This document shows positions 19,780-30,922 of a stretch of 64,000 nucleotides of DNA, in pieces. The stretch spans positions 186,001-250,000 of the forward strand of contig NZ_JAPEUL010000007.1 of NCBI RefSeq assembly GCF_026113935.1. The letters are read 5' to 3'. Within the stretch, counting starts at the first letter, position 1. Each line of letters starts with the position of its first letter. The notes under the pieces were generated by a model, which was not told the DNA's origin, ran no database searches, and worked only from the letters and a program-made list of their open reading frames with translations. Source of the stretch: Marinomonas rhodophyticola (GTDB lineage: Bacteria; Pseudomonadota; Gammaproteobacteria; Pseudomonadales; Marinomonadaceae). A program made the translations under genes and the position numbers.

Positions 19780-20850
19780 TCACGTTTTTGGTTTTTCTAT
19801 TTGCTTGTGAGGCCAGCATATTTCAAACCGCGTACCGCCTTGTGCTGTTGGGTGGCAGCTTGCCTCGCCATTATGCGCTCGCGCAATAGCAGCAACCACG
19901 GCTAAACCTAAACCACTTCCCGTTGCGTTACTGTCAGATGAGCGTCTGAATGCGGTGAATACATGTGGCGCTAAGGCTTCAGCAATACCAGGGCCTTCGT
20001 CTTCTACAGATAAGGTCAAGGAATGTTGTGTTTTTCGTGTTTGAATCTTAATGCAACCTGGTACAGCATGTTTGATGACATTGGTAAGCAGTGCAATGAG
20101 TGCTTGTCTGATTCTGGCTGGATCACAAGAAGCATCGTTTACAGCGAGATCTAGTTCTACATATTGTTGTGTTGAAGCGAGAGCGTCTTTCATAAATTCG
20201 ACAACGGCATTGATTTCCGTACTTAAATTAACCTCTTGTAATCTTAAATTTAGGTGACCACTTTCTTCTAGGCTGACGACTCGTAAATCTTCCACGAGAT
20301 TTTTTAGTCCATCCACCTGCACTAATAAACTGCGCAGTTGATGATTGTCTGAGGTAAATACGCCGTCAAGCATGCCTTGTAAACGACCATACAAAATCGT
20401 AACAGGCGTTCGTAATTCGTGGGCAATGGCCGCGTTCCAAAATCTCTGCTCGTTGGTCATTCGCTCTAATCTCTCGGCGAGTAAATTAAAATCACGAATA
20501 AGCTGATTTGTTTCATTTTGTGCATTATTAAACGACGCGGCTCTCGCTGACAAATCGCCTTCTGCGAGAAGGCGAATGCCTCTCGTAACGGAGTTAAGAG
20601 GGGATAAAATATGACGCGCCAAATTGATGGCAACGGCCACGGTAATGCTGAGTGATAAGATGGTTGTTCCTGCGAGCCAGATGAGTTCTGGGCCGGAAGG
20701 AATATAGCTGTCTACAAAAATATAATCTGGCCAAAATGTATCCATGAAATAGTAAAAAAGGTACGCGGTAAAGAACACAAGCAATATCGCAAGTAAGGTG
20801 ATAGCCATCATTGAGGCAATGATTTTGCCACTTAATCCAACTATTTTCAT
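19780..20850 (-). CDS. AdeS/BaeS-like sensor histidine kinase
   Basis: An inner-membrane kinase of 356 residues controlling the neighbouring efflux operon. It has two transmembrane helices (about residues 8-35 and 58-80), a HAMP region (LSPLNSVTRGIRLLAEGDLSARA), the H-box WNAAIAHELRTPVTILYGRLQGMLDGVF and ATPase motifs DEGPGIA and GSGLGLAVVAAIARAHNG. The H-box and following VDGLKNLVEDLRVVSL closely resemble AdeS of Acinetobacter. The N-box is weak (LLTNVIKHA). ATG 20850 overlaps the regulator stop as ATGA, so the genes are translationally coupled. Confidence 0.88.
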   Translation of the reverse strand: MKIVGLSGKIIASMMAITLLAILLVFFTAYLFYYFMDTFWPDYIFVDSYIPSGPELIWLAGTTILSLSITVAVAINLARHILSPLNSVTRGIRLLAEGDLSARAASFNNAQNETNQLIRDFNLLAERLERMTNEQRFWNAAIAHELRTPVTILYGRLQGMLDGVFTSDNHQLRSLLVQVDGLKNLVEDLRVVSLEESGHLNLRLQEVNLSTEINAVVEFMKDALASTQQYVELDLAVNDASCDPARIRQALIALLTNVIKHAVPGCIKIQTRKTQHSLTLSVEDEGPGIAEALAPHVFTAFRRSSDSNATGSGLGLAVVAAIARAHNGEASCHPTAQGGTRFEICWPHKQIEKPKT

Positions 20851-21582
20851 TTTCGATCCCAAAAGCGGTAGCCAATGCCTCTGACGCCAACAGGAATGTC
20901 ATGGACGCCAACCTGTTCCAATTTTTTTCGTAGTTTACTGATATGACTGTCCACGGTACGCTCTAATGTATCGCCTTCAGGTAAACAATTCTCCAGAAGT
21001 TCTGTTCGACTGTAAGCACGTTTTGGCGTGCGGGCCATTAGTGTTAATAGTTTAAATTCGGTCAAGGTTAGCGTGATGTCTTTGTGTTGTGTTTCTTGCT
21101 TTACTGACACCGAATAATTTTCTATATCAATGTGTAATGGACCTATTTGAAGTATTTGTTGTGCTGGCGACTCTTTTACCATGGTTCGGCGTAATACGGC
21201 TTGGGTTCTTGCGACTACCTCTGCAGGGTTAAATGGTTTAACAACATAATCATCAGCGCCAGTACGCAGTCCCATGAGTTTATCTATGTCTTGATCCATG
21301 GCAGTCAGCATGATGACAGGCGTATTACCGCGATGGCGAATTTCAGATAATACACGCCAGCCATCCAGTTTTGGCATTTGGACATCCAGTAAAATAATAT
21401 CGGGTTTATAATCTAAGTGAAGTTCAAGTGCTTGAAGGCCATTGGCTGCATGTAGGGTGCGCATGCCAGATTTTTCTAAATAGGCGGTCAAAATTTCTGC
21501 AATACCCAGTTCGTCTTCTGCAATTAGTACGGTGGCTTTGCTATCCGAGTCCCATTGCTGAATCTGTCATCAGATTATTCAT
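20847..21582 (-). CDS. AdeR/BaeR-like response regulator, N-terminal frameshift
   Basis: An OmpR-class regulator with a receiver (LIAEDELGIAEIL, phospho-acceptor Asp in IILLDVQMPKLDGW, and a Lys switch in VVKPFNPAEV) and a winged helix (LTLTEFKLLTLM, ERTVDSHISKLRKKLE, VRGIGYRF). It resembles AdeR. The conserved receiver sequence extends upstream of the longest obvious start as SKATVLIAEDELGIAEIL, but no usable start codon lies in that frame. An ATG at 21582 or 21570 opens the neighbouring frame (MTDSAMGL), so one extra base near 21544-21550 probably breaks the gene. Divergent from the RND operon it likely controls. Confidence 0.8.
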
Positions 21583-21696
21583 AAAAAGTATTCATCTCCA
21601 TCAAATCTACACACATTCTCGGTCATAGCTCCATTGAGTAAAAGTAGAATTTAGATTATTCAATGTTTGCTTACCTTAAATGGTAAAGGATTTTCG

Positions 21697-22853
21697 ATGA
21701 AGTTTGACCTTAGTAGTACCCGCTATGGAATGATTGCTGTGTTAGCTTTTATTCTTATCGCCTGCGATCAGTCACAATCAGATGAAGAGGTTTTGATTCC
21801 ACCACCTTTAGTATCGACAATGTCTTTAACGCCTGAGTCACTAACCGTGAGGGATACATTACCAGGCCGAGTATCACCGGTGCGTAGCGCTGAGATTCGA
21901 GTCTCAGGTCGGTGGTATTGTTCAGAAAAAGCTCTTTGAGCAAGGGCGCGAAGTGAAGGCAGGTCAACCTTTGTATCAAATTAATCCCGAGCCTTTTTTG
22001 GCTGAGGTTGATACTGCCGTTGCAGGTCTAAAGCGTGCAGAAGTGGCATTAGCGCATGCTCAGGCGCAAATGCTTAGAGTGAGTTCATTGCTTAAGTCCC
22101 ATTCAATTAGTCGTCAAGTTTACGATGACGAGGTGTTTAAACGAGATCAGGCGTTAGCGGAAGTTGCGCAAGCTCGAGCAATGCTGGAGCGCCGTAAGCT
22201 TGACTTAAAATTTGCTACGGTAGAGGCGCCTATATCAGGCCGAATCGATCAGACTTTAGTGTCTGAGGGCTCTTTGGTGAGTAGCACTGATAGTAGTCCA
22301 ATGGCTCGTATTCAGCAGATCGATCAGGTTTATCTGGATTTACGACGCCCAGCCTCTTCATTGGAATCTTTACAAAAAGCACTCACCACACAGCACTCTG
22401 AAAATGGTTTGCCGGTATCGGTTTTGCGTTCTAACGGTGAACCTTACGGTATAACAGGACGTGTTTTATTCTCCGGTATCAGTGTGGATTCTGGTACGGG
22501 AGATGTGTTGCTGCGTGTGCTTGTGGACAACCAAAATCAACTGCTTTTGCCTGGCATGTTTGTACAAGCCAGAGCGGATCGTAGTTACTACGACAGTGCT
22601 TTGATGCTGCCTCAGCAGGCAATAGTGCATTTTGAGGGAAAGTCTCAAGTATGGGTTATTGATGCTAATCGTCGGAGTTCATCTTGTGCCAGTCGAACTC
22701 GGAGAGTTGGTTGATAGACATTATCGATTGAAGGCAGGTCTAACCGCTGGGCAAAAGGTGGTAATAGAGGGTATGGATCGACTTAATGATGGCATGGACG
22801 TTCGCGAACAAGAGTGGCAGTTAAATAAGTCCGTTTCTGGTGTTGACCACTAA
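21697..22853 (+). CDS. RND efflux periplasmic adaptor (AdeA-like lipoprotein), two frameshifts
   Basis: Membrane-fusion protein of the second pump. ATG 21697 follows AAAGGA and gives a lipoprotein signal ending in LIAC. The hairpin and lipoyl halves are visible: QVGGIVQKKLFEQG, KAGQPLYQINPEPF, a coiled coil with VALAHAQAQMLRVSSLL, and VEAPISGRIDQTLVSEGSLV; later LLPGMFVQAR and GQKVVIEGMDRLNDG. The frame is broken twice, each by one apparent extra base: near 21898-21904 (within EIR-QVGG) and near 22673-22677 (after VWVIDANRR). Rejoined length is about 385 residues. Pump gene starts 20 bases after the stop. Confidence 0.85.
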
Positions 22854-22873
22854 AATTACAGGAAAATGTCGTT

Positions 22874-25800
22874 ATGGCTCAGTTTTTTATTCACCGCCCA
22901 GTGTTTGCTTGGGTGATTGCTTTGTTTATTATTTTGGGTGGCGTGTTGGCTATTCCGCAATTGCCAATTGCTCGTTACCCATCTATTGCGCCTCCATCGG
23001 TCAGTATCTCTGCAAGTTATCCGGGCGCAGATGCTCAGACGATGAATGATGCTGTGCTCAGTTTAATTGAGCGTGAGCTTTCAGGTGTTAAGAATGTTTT
23101 GTATTTTGAGTCTTCAGCAGATGGTTCTGGATCCGCCGCGATTAGCGTGACGTTTACGCCTGGGACGAACCCTGAGTTGGCCCAGGTTGATGTGCAAAAT
23201 AAAATTAAGGCCGTCGAGGCTCGTTTGCCACAAGTGGTTCGTCAAAATGGCTTGAGTGTCGAATCTGCAACCTCTAGTTTTCTGATGATTGTTGGCCTTA
23301 AATCTGATGATGGACGTTTTAGCGAGACGTCGTTGAGTGATTATATGGCACGAAACCTAATGGAGGAGTTTCGTCGCATCGACGGTGTTGGTAATGTGCA
23401 GTTGTTTGGTTCTGAACAAGCGTTGAGGGTTTGGGTAGATCCAAATAAGTTAACGTCTTATGGTTTGACTATGGCGGATCTCACGACAGCCATTACGCAG
23501 CAAAATACACAAATTGCTCCCGGTAGCATTGGAGCGTCACCTACAGTAGCTGGTCAGCGAGTGACCGTTCCGCTAACGGTTCAGGGGCAATTGAGCTCGC
23601 CTGAAGCGTTTGCCAATATTGTGGTGAAGGCGGACTTCAGATGGTTCAAAAATTGTCTTGAGTGATGTGGCGCGCGTTGAAATAGGTGCCCAGTCATACG
23701 GTTTTAGTAACCGTGAAAATGGCAAAGTGGCAACGTCTGCCGCCATTCAATTAGCGCCAGGTGCTAACGCTGTGAGTACGTCAAATAAGGTGCTTGCTCG
23801 TCTGCAAGAGCTAGAGCCTACTATGCCTGCTGGCATGAGTTATTCTATCCCTTTTAATACTGCTCCCTTTGTGAAAGTGTCGATTGAAAAAGTGATTTAC
23901 ACCTTGCTTGAGGCGATGACGCTGGTATTTCTCGTGATGTTTTTGTTCTTACAAAATATCCGTTATACCTTAATCCTGGCCATTGTTGCACCAATCGCTC
24001 TGTTGGGTACTTTTTCGATTATGTTGTTGGCGGGCTTTTCGATTAACGTCTTGACTATGTTTGGCATGGTGCTGGCCATCGGTATTATTGTCGATGATGC
24101 TATCGTTGTGGTGGAAAACGTTGAGCGGATTATGACGGAAGAAGGGTTGAGTCCGAAGGATGCGACAGTCAAGGCAATGAGGCAGATAACGGGTGCGGTA
24201 GTCAGTATTACCTTGGTGCTAACCGCTGTCTTTATTCCTATGGCCTTTGCTAGCGGCTCAGTGGGCGTTATCTATCAGCAATTTGCGCTGTCCATGGCGG
24301 TGTCTATTTTGTTTTCTGCATTTTTAGCTCTGACTCTGACTCCGGCGCTGTGTGCCACATTGCTTAAACCTCATGCCCAACAACATCTTGATAAAACGGG
24401 ATTCTTTGGCTGGTTTAATCGAATGTTTGATGGCATGACAACAGGGTATGTCTCTTGTGTCGGTAAGTTGGTGATACGAACTGGACGGATGATGATGATC
24501 TTTGTGGTTATTGTCGGGATCTTGGTGATGGCTTTACGGCATTTGCCAACGTCATTTCTACCGGAGGAAGATCAAGGATATTTTATGACAACCATCCAAT
24601 TACCCGCTGACGCGACAACAGAACGTACGCTGGATGTGGTGGAAGTGTTTGAAGAGTATATCGCTTCGCGTCCTTCTATTGTGTCAAACCTGTCCATTTT
24701 GGGTTTTGGGTTTTCAGGCTCTGGCTCAAATGCCGCGATGGCCTTCACTGTTTTAAAAGATTGGAAGGACAGAGAAGGTACAACGTTACAAGAAGAGGTA
24801 ATGCTTGCGCAGCAGGCCATGTCCAATATCGCTGAAGGCTCTGTGATGACGTCAATGCCTCCAACAATAGATGAGCTAGATACGAGTTCAGGCTTTTCAA
24901 TGCGCTTACAGGATCGTGCGAATCGAGGTTATGACGCGTTAAAAGAGGCAGAAGCCAAACTGCTTGCATTGGCAGCGAAAAGTAACATTGTGACGGGTGT
25001 CTATTCTGATGGTTTACCTTCGGGGGCGAGTATTCGGCTAGATATTGATCGTCTTAAAGCAGAGGCAATGGGGGTATCGTTTAGTAATATTAGTGACACT
25101 CTTTCTACTGCGATGGGGTCTGCCTATGTAGGGGATTTTCCTAATGCTGGACGAATGCAGCAGGTTATTCTTCAAGCTGATGTTTCTGCACGAATGCAGA
25201 TTGATGATGTGCTTAAATTGTACGTACGAAACAGTAACGGTGGAATGGTGCCCTTATCGGAGGTGGTGACTCCCGTTTGGATAGAAACACCTTCACAGTT
25301 GGCTCGTTATCAAGGTTTTCCAGCTGCACGCATATCGGGAGCTGCGGCGACGGGTTTTTCAAGTGGCGCAGCGATGCAGGAAATGGAGCGTTTAGTGGCC
25401 CAATTGCCAGCTGGTTTTGCTGTCGCTTGGAGTGGGCAGTCACTTCAAGAGCGTCAATCCTCATCTCAAGCGCCTTTGTTAATGGCGCTATCCATGTTGG
25501 TTGTATTTCTTGTGTTGGCCGCATTGTATGAAAGTTGGTCAATTCCTCTTTCTGTTATGTTGGTTGTGCCGCTGGGTTTGCTTGGGGCCGTGATCGCGGT
25601 ATTGCTTCGAGATATGCCGAATGATGTTTTCTTTAAGGTTGGTATGATTACCGTTATTGGTTTGTCTGCTAAAAATGCGATTTTAATTGTTGAGTTTGCT
25701 AAGCAATTACGTGAACAAGGTAGGGGGCTTGCTGAGTCTGCTATCATGGCGGCACGTCTTAGGTTACGCCCGATTCTGATGACATCTCTTGCTTTTGGTT

Positions 25801-25982
25801 TGGGGGTGATTCCTTTGGTTATCGCTTCAGGTGCCAGTGCTGAAACACAACATGCAATTGGAACGGGAGTGTTGGGTGGAATCATTAGTGCGACAGTGTT
25901 AGCAATCTTTTTTGTTCCAGTGTTCTTTGTCTTTGTTATGGGGATTCAAGAACGTGTTAGACGTTGGCGGTTATCTTATTAA
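22874..25982 (+). CDS. RND multidrug efflux pump, HAE1 family (AdeB/AcrB-like), frameshifted
   Basis: Inner-membrane proton-driven exporter of about 1036 residues after rejoining. It opens with MAQFFIHRPVFAWVIAL and has the TM4 pair IIVDDAIVVVENVERIM, LPEEDQGYF, KNAILIVEFAKQLR and RLRPILMTSLAF. One extra base near 23630-23634 splits it; without it the sequence reads VVKATSDGSKIVLSDVARVEIG, matching the AcrB pattern. Regulated by the divergent AdeRS-like pair. No outer-membrane channel gene follows; the operon ends in a terminator shared with the convergent unknown gene. Confidence 0.9.
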
Positions 25983-26011
25983 TTTATTAGCATATTGATT
26001 CGTAAAAAAAT

Positions 26012-26046
26012 AAGCTCTTCATGCGCACGGTATGGAGGGCTTTTTT
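26012..26046. terminator. Bidirectional terminator after the second RND operon
   Basis: AAGCTCTTCAT (26012-26022) pairs with ATGGAGGGCTT (26032-26042) through eleven pairs including two G-U. A-rich sequence precedes it and a T run follows. Confidence 0.75.
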
Positions 26047-26058
26047 ATGGCTAAAATA

Positions 26059-26898
26059 CTACGCCTTTGTATAAAGGTTGTTGGCCTGTCTTGCTCGCTC
26101 TTCTTCGGTAATGGGATTTCCTTCTATGGGAGGGTAGTGCCCCACAAATAATAAGCCTATTTTGCTGTCTCCTAGAACCGCGGGCGTCAAAACCTGATTT
26201 TTTGCCCGCCAAATTCGCAAACCAAACGCTTGAGGGGAGGTGTTGCTCTCGCTTATTTTACCTTGGTTTAGGTGTGGGTAAAGCGCTGACAGCTGATCTT
26301 GTTCGCCATCTTGATCTAATAATATGTGGTAATGCGTGATTTGTTGGTCAAGGAATTCCGGTGAATAGGGCGTGCGTAAAATGGGCAGCCAACTTTCTTG
26401 CGCAAAGGTATGAAAAAAGATAGGAGTTTCTGGGGACCCGTTGTGAGGCGACATTAGGACCGTCATTTCGACAGGAATGCCATATAGCGGCTTAACTGGA
26501 ATGTGAAAGATAAGTTGTTTTGCTGGTGGTCGCTGGGGAACTTCTGGTGCTATGTAGTCATCCGCTCTTTTGATTTTTTCTGTATTCAGTGGTGGAACTT
26601 GTAAAAATATCTTCCACTCTTTTGAGTCCAAATTAAGCTCTTCCGGGGAATGCAGGTTAAGGGCGGAATTCATGATGTGGCTTAATACGTGCTCAATGAG
26701 ATTGGCAAAAATACTGGTTGACGCTGTGAGTGGGTTTTTTGTCTGGCTATCTAAATGAATTTCTTTGACTTGATGAGCAGCAGAGCTTAGGTCAACAGAG
26801 TCTTTATTGCTGATGATGGGGCGATATTTGTTTCTCGAGATCAACTTTCTTTCGTTGGTCTGGGTGCTGGCTCTATTGAGTGCCTCTATAAATATCAT
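26059..26898 (-). CDS. Uncharacterised protein, 279 residues
   Basis: I do not recognise this protein. ATG 26898 is chosen because AAAGGAG lies 8 bases upstream; the open frame extends further to 26976 with TTG and ATG alternatives lacking a ribosome site. The sequence has no signal peptide or membrane helix. The first 90 residues are polar and Ser/Asn/Lys-rich, followed by an amphipathic SIFANLIEHVLSHIMNSAL stretch, a proline-rich linker (APEVPQRPPAKQ) and a beta-rich C-terminal half (LIFHIPVKPLYGIPVEMTVL, LRIWRAKNQVLTPAVL). The layout vaguely recalls proteins with a disordered N-terminus and folded C-terminal domain such as FliK, but no signature supports that. It faces the RND operon and lies 100 bases from yhbY on the same strand. 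Confidence 0.75.
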   Translation of the reverse strand: MIFIEALNRASTQTNERKLISRNKYRPIISNKDSVDLSSAAHQVKEIHLDSQTKNPLTASTSIFANLIEHVLSHIMNSALNLHSPEELNLDSKEWKIFLQVPPLNTEKIKRADDYIAPEVPQRPPAKQLIFHIPVKPLYGIPVEMTVLMSPHNGSPETPIFFHTFAQESWLPILRTPYSPEFLDQQITHYHILLDQDGEQDQLSALYPHLNQGKISESNTSPQAFGLRIWRAKNQVLTPAVLGDSKIGLLFVGHYPPIEGNPITEEERARQANNLYTKA

Positions 26899-27000
26899 GA
26901 TCCGACTCCTTTGTTGGCTGTCAAAGGTATCGGCCATTTTTATGAAGAGTTTAGAGATAGTCTGTTTTTTGAGCAAAAAAGACTATCTCAGTCTACGTTA

Positions 27001-27303
27001 CTAACGAAGTAAGTTGGACAATTTAGGATTTGGCTTGAGCGCAGCACGGTAAAAGAGTGCCACTTTGCCAATCGTTTGTACTGTTTCAGATTTCATTATT
27101 TTATTGATTTCTTCAATCAGTGCTGTACGTACTTCACGATCTGTAATGCTAATGCGTATTTTAATCAGCTCGTGATCTTCAAGGGCGCGATCAATCTCAG
27201 TAAGAACGGATTCTGTTAGGCCATTGCCCGCAATCATAACCACTGGATTAAGTGCGTGTCCGATTAGGCGATATTGCTTTTTTTGGGCGTTTGTAAGACT
27301 CAT
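27001..27303 (-). CDS. yhbY: Ribosome-assembly RNA-binding protein YhbY
   Basis: A small CRS1-YhbY (CRM) domain protein of 100 residues that binds pre-50S ribosomal RNA. It begins MSLTNAQKKQYRLIGHALNPVVMIAGNGLT and has the GxxG-like turn and basic surface of the family. It is divergent from rlmE-ftsH, exactly as in E. coli, which supports the call. Confidence 0.93.
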   Translation of the reverse strand: MSLTNAQKKQYRLIGHALNPVVMIAGNGLTESVLTEIDRALEDHELIKIRISITDREVRTALIEEINKIMKSETVQTIGKVALFYRAALKPNPKLSNLLR

Positions 27304-27402
27304 AGTAAAATTTTCTCATATTAGTTGATCCTCTTTATTGGAGGCTGAAGAGGTTAAGCGATATTATAGCGGAATATTGACTGATTTAGGTATGATGAAA
27401 AC

Positions 27403-28023
27403 GTGGCAAGATCAAAAAGTAGTAATAATTGGATGAAGGAACATTTTGACGATCCGTATGTCAAAAAATCGCAACAAGATGGTTATCGCTCCAGAGCCAG
27501 TTATAAACTGATAGAAATTAACGATAAGGACAAGTTGTTTCGACCCACGATGCGTGTCGTTGACCTAGGTGCGGCACCAGGTGGCTGGTCTCAGGTGGCA
27601 GCGAAACTGGTAGGAGATAAAGGAACGATTGTTGCCTCAGATATATTGGAAATGGCGCCCTTGCCAGGTGTGCGTTTTGTTCAAGGTGATTTTACTGAGC
27701 AAGAAGTATACGAAGCGATTTTAAGGGAAATCGGAGATGAAAAAGCAGATCTTGTAATTTCCGATATGGCCCCCAATATGAGTGGGAACAGTTCTACTGA
27801 TCAGCCACAAGCTATGTATCTTGTAGAGCTTGCTTTGGATATGGCATCTCAAGTGCTGCGTCCGGGCGGAAATTTTCTAGTGAAGGTGTTTCAGGGGGAG
27901 GGGTTTGAAGAATACCTCAAAGCCATGCGGACTCAATTTGATTCTGTTGTAACACGTAAGCCGGATGCCTCGCGAGCAAGAAGTCGCGAAGTTTACTTAT
28001 TAGGAAGACAATATAAGGGTTAA
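27403..28023 (+). CDS. rlmE: 23S rRNA 2'-O-methyltransferase (U2552)
   Basis: An SAM-dependent enzyme of 206 residues (FtsJ/RrmJ) that methylates U2552 in the A-loop of 23S rRNA. The SAM site [15 protein letters not shown] and the KDKE catalytic residues are visible: K in SYKLIE, D in [11 protein letters not shown] in LVKVFQG and E in SREVYLL. It starts with GTG at 27403. ftsH follows 54 bases later, the usual gene pair. Confidence 0.96.
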   Translation: MARSKSSNNWMKEHFDDPYVKKSQQDGYRSRASYKLIEINDKDKLFRPTMRVVDLGAAPGGWSQVAAKLVGDKGTIVASDILEMAPLPGVRFVQGDFTEQEVYEAILREIGDEKADLVISDMAPNMSGNSSTDQPQAMYLVELALDMASQVLRPGGNFLVKVFQGEGFEEYLKAMRTQFDSVVTRKPDASRARSREVYLLGRQYKG

Positions 28024-28083
28024 TAGGGTATGTTCTGGTATTATTACCAGAGATATTAAAAATAACCTTTAAGAGGTGTGCTC

Positions 28084-30057
28084 TTGAACGATATGCTGAA
28101 AAATATACTGTTGTGGTTAGTAATAGCTGCTGTACTGCTAACTGTGTTTAATAATTTTAATACAACGGCCGACACGAACCGGATTTCCTATTCCGAATTC
28201 GTAAAAGAGGTGCAAGATGGTCGTATTGCGAAAGTAGTGGTGGATGGTTATACCATTAGCGGTAGCAGAACAAGCGGTGATACCTTTGACACTGTGCGTC
28301 CTGCGGCAGCTGATCCAAAGATAATGGATGATCTGTTGAGTAATAATGTCATTGTAGAAGGGCGCATGCCTGAGCAGCAAAGCATTTGGACTCAATTGTT
28401 GGTAGCCAGTTTCCCAATTCTTCTGATACTTGCGATTTTCATGTTCTTCATGCGTCAGATGCAAGGCGGTGCTGGTGGCAAGGGTGGCCCTATGTCTTTT
28501 GGTAAATCCAAAGCACGCCTTTTACCAGAAGATCAAATTAAAACCACTTTTGCTGATGTAGCTGGTTGCGATGAAGCGAAAGAGGACACTGAAGAGCTTG
28601 TTGATTTCTTGCGTGAGCCAAGTAAATTTCAGCGCCTAGGTGGAAAAATTCCTCGTGGTATCCTGATGTGTGGACCTCCAGGAACAGGTAAAACTTTGTT
28701 GGCTAAAGCAATTGCCGGCGAAGCAAAAGTGCCGTTCTTTACTATTTCAGGTTCTGACTTCGTTGAAATGTTTGTTGGTGTTGGTGCATCTCGTGTTCGT
28801 GACATGTTTGAGCAAGCTAAAAAGCATGCGCCATGCATTATCTTTATCGACGAGATCGATGCTGTTGGTCGTAATCGTGGTTCCGGTATGGGTGGTGGTA
28901 ACGATGAGCGTGAGCAAACATTAAACCAGCTATTGGTTGAAATGGATGGCTTCGAAGGTAATGAAGGTATTATCGTTATTGCGGCAACAAACCGTCCTGA
29001 CGTATTAGATCCTGCTTTATTGCGTCCAGGTCGTTTCGATCGTCAAGTGCAAGTGGGCTTGCCTGATATTCGTGGTCGTGAGCAGATTTTGAAAGTGCAT
29101 TTGCGTAAAGTGCCTTGTGATGACGATGTTGAGCCAAAAAACATCGCTCGTGGAACGCCTGGTTTCTCTGGTGCTGACTTGGCGAACTTGGTTAACGAAG
29201 CAGCATTGTTTGCGGCTCGCTCTAATCGTCGCTTAGTGAACATGGAGCAACTTGAGCTTGCGAAAGACAAGATCCTCATGGGCGCAGAGCGCAAAACCAT
29301 GGTGATGAGTGACAAAGAGAAGCTGAATACCGCATATCATGAGGCCGGTCATACTATTATTGGTTATCTAATGCCAGAGCATGACCCAGTGTACAAGGTG
29401 TCTATTATCCCTCGTGGTCGTGCACTTGGTGTCACCATGTATTTACCAGAAGAAGATAAATACAGTATCAGTAAGCGTGGTCTTGAAAGTCAGGTTTGCA
29501 GTTTGTATGGTGGTCGTATTGCAGAAGAGATGATCCATGGTTTTGATGGTGTCTCTACTGGTGCCTCAAATGACATTGAGCGAGCCACTAGTATAGCTCG
29601 TAACATGGTGACTAAATGGGGGTTGTCTGAAAAATTAGGCCCATTTGCTTACGAAGAAGATGATCATAGTGGTAGCTATATCAGTGGTCCTACAGGCAGC
29701 AAGGCGAATTATTTCTCTCCTGAAACGGGTAAGATTATTGATGCTGAGGTTCAAGATATTATTACTCGTTGCTATGCAAAGGCGACGCAGATATTAGAAG
29801 AGAACCGCGATAAGCTAGATGTCATGGCGGAAGCTTTGATGCAATATGAAACAATTGATGCGAAGCAGATTAAAGAAATTATGGATGGTAATAAGCCTTC
29901 CGCTCCTGAGGGTTGGTCAGACCCTAGTGCGAATTCGCCAAAAGGTGATGACGCAAAAGCGGTGAAGGAGGATGGTGTTACTGAGTCTTCTGAAGAAGAA
30001 TCGTCCAATCTTGATGATTCTACTGGGACAGTATCTCCTAAACCTACGGGTGAGTGA
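28084..30057 (+). CDS. ftsH: ATP-dependent zinc metalloprotease FtsH
   Basis: A membrane-anchored AAA+ protease of about 657 residues that degrades damaged membrane proteins and regulators such as LpxC. It has an N-terminal helix ([18 protein letters not shown]), a periplasmic domain, a second helix ([19 protein letters not shown]), the FVG pore region, Walker A GPPGTGKT, Walker [31 protein letters not shown] and the zinc site HEAGH. TTG 28084 is preferred because AAGAGG lies 7 bases upstream; GTG 28078 and ATG 28093 are alternatives. The C-terminal tail is acidic and Ser-rich. Confidence 0.96.
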   Translation: MNDMLKNILLWLVIAAVLLTVFNNFNTTADTNRISYSEFVKEVQDGRIAKVVVDGYTISGSRTSGDTFDTVRPAAADPKIMDDLLSNNVIVEGRMPEQQSIWTQLLVASFPILLILAIFMFFMRQMQGGAGGKGGPMSFGKSKARLLPEDQIKTTFADVAGCDEAKEDTEELVDFLREPSKFQRLGGKIPRGILMCGPPGTGKTLLAKAIAGEAKVPFFTISGSDFVEMFVGVGASRVRDMFEQAKKHAPCIIFIDEIDAVGRNRGSGMGGGNDEREQTLNQLLVEMDGFEGNEGIIVIAATNRPDVLDPALLRPGRFDRQVQVGLPDIRGREQILKVHLRKVPCDDDVEPKNIARGTPGFSGADLANLVNEAALFAARSNRRLVNMEQLELAKDKILMGAERKTMVMSDKEKLNTAYHEAGHTIIGYLMPEHDPVYKVSIIPRGRALGVTMYLPEEDKYSISKRGLESQVCSLYGGRIAEEMIHGFDGVSTGASNDIERATSIARNMVTKWGLSEKLGPFAYEEDDHSGSYISGPTGSKANYFSPETGKIIDAEVQDIITRCYAKATQILEENRDKLDVMAEALMQYETIDAKQIKEIMDGNKPSAPEGWSDPSANSPKGDDAKAVKEDGVTESSEEESSNLDDSTGTVSPKPTGE

Positions 30058-30091
30058 TTTTTCCTTGTTAATCTGCTGATATGGATTTTTC

Positions 30092-30922
30092 ATGTCGTTA
30101 ATGTCGTTCGGGGACAAGTCGTTAGACTTGTCCCTTCCTCATGTAATGGGGATCTTAAATGTGACACCCGATTCTTTTTCTGATGGCGGTGTCTTTCATT
30201 CCCTTGATGCGGCCCTGCGTCAATCTGAAAAAATGATTGCCGAAGGTGCTAGTATTATCGATGTCGGTGGTGAGTCAACTCGCCCTGGTGCTGCTCCCGT
30301 CAGTATCCAGCAAGAAATGGATCGCGTCTTACCTGCTATAGAGGCGATAAAGAAACGCTTTGATATTATAGTCTCTGTTGATACCAGTACCACACAAGTG
30401 ATTCGAGAGGCTGCCCGTTTAGGGGTTGGTCTGATTAATGATGTTCGTGCTCTTGAACGTGATGGTGCCTTGCAAGCTGTTGCTGAAACGGTCTTGCCTG
30501 TTTGTTTGATGCACATGAAAGGGGTGCCACAAACCATGCAGCAGCAACCGGATTACGCTTCGGTCGTTGATGATGTGATGCAATATCTGCTGTCTAGAGT
30601 GGTAGAGTGTGAGCATGTGGGGATTGATCGTTCTCGTCTCATTTTGGATCCGGGTATTGGGTTTGGAAAAACACTGTTTCATAATTTATCCTTGCTGAAT
30701 CGGACATCTCAGTTTAAAGAGATGGGGTTTGAGGTCCTGATTGGTCTTTCGAGAAAAACCATGATAGGGGATGTGTTGAATTTACCAGTTGATGAGCGTT
30801 TGTATGGCACAATGGGGGCAAATGCTTCCGCCTATTCAAAAGGTGCTCGTATATTTAGGGTTCATGATGTTAGGCCACACGTTGAAATGTTGGCGCTAAT
30901 GTCTCGTATTGAGAGAGATTTG
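30092..30922 (+). CDS. folP: Dihydropteroate synthase (frame continuous with glmM)
   Basis: Condenses p-aminobenzoate with the pterin pyrophosphate in folate synthesis; the target of sulfonamides. Motifs are [50 protein letters not shown] and GLSRKTMIG. The domain is 277 residues, full family length, and ends at [20 protein letters not shown]. No stop codon separates it from glmM: the frame runs on through ATG 30923 for 730 residues in all. In the +1 frame a TGA at 30921-30923 overlaps the glmM ATG as TGATG, a normal coupling arrangement, so a single-base error could have created the apparent fusion. Confidence 0.93.
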
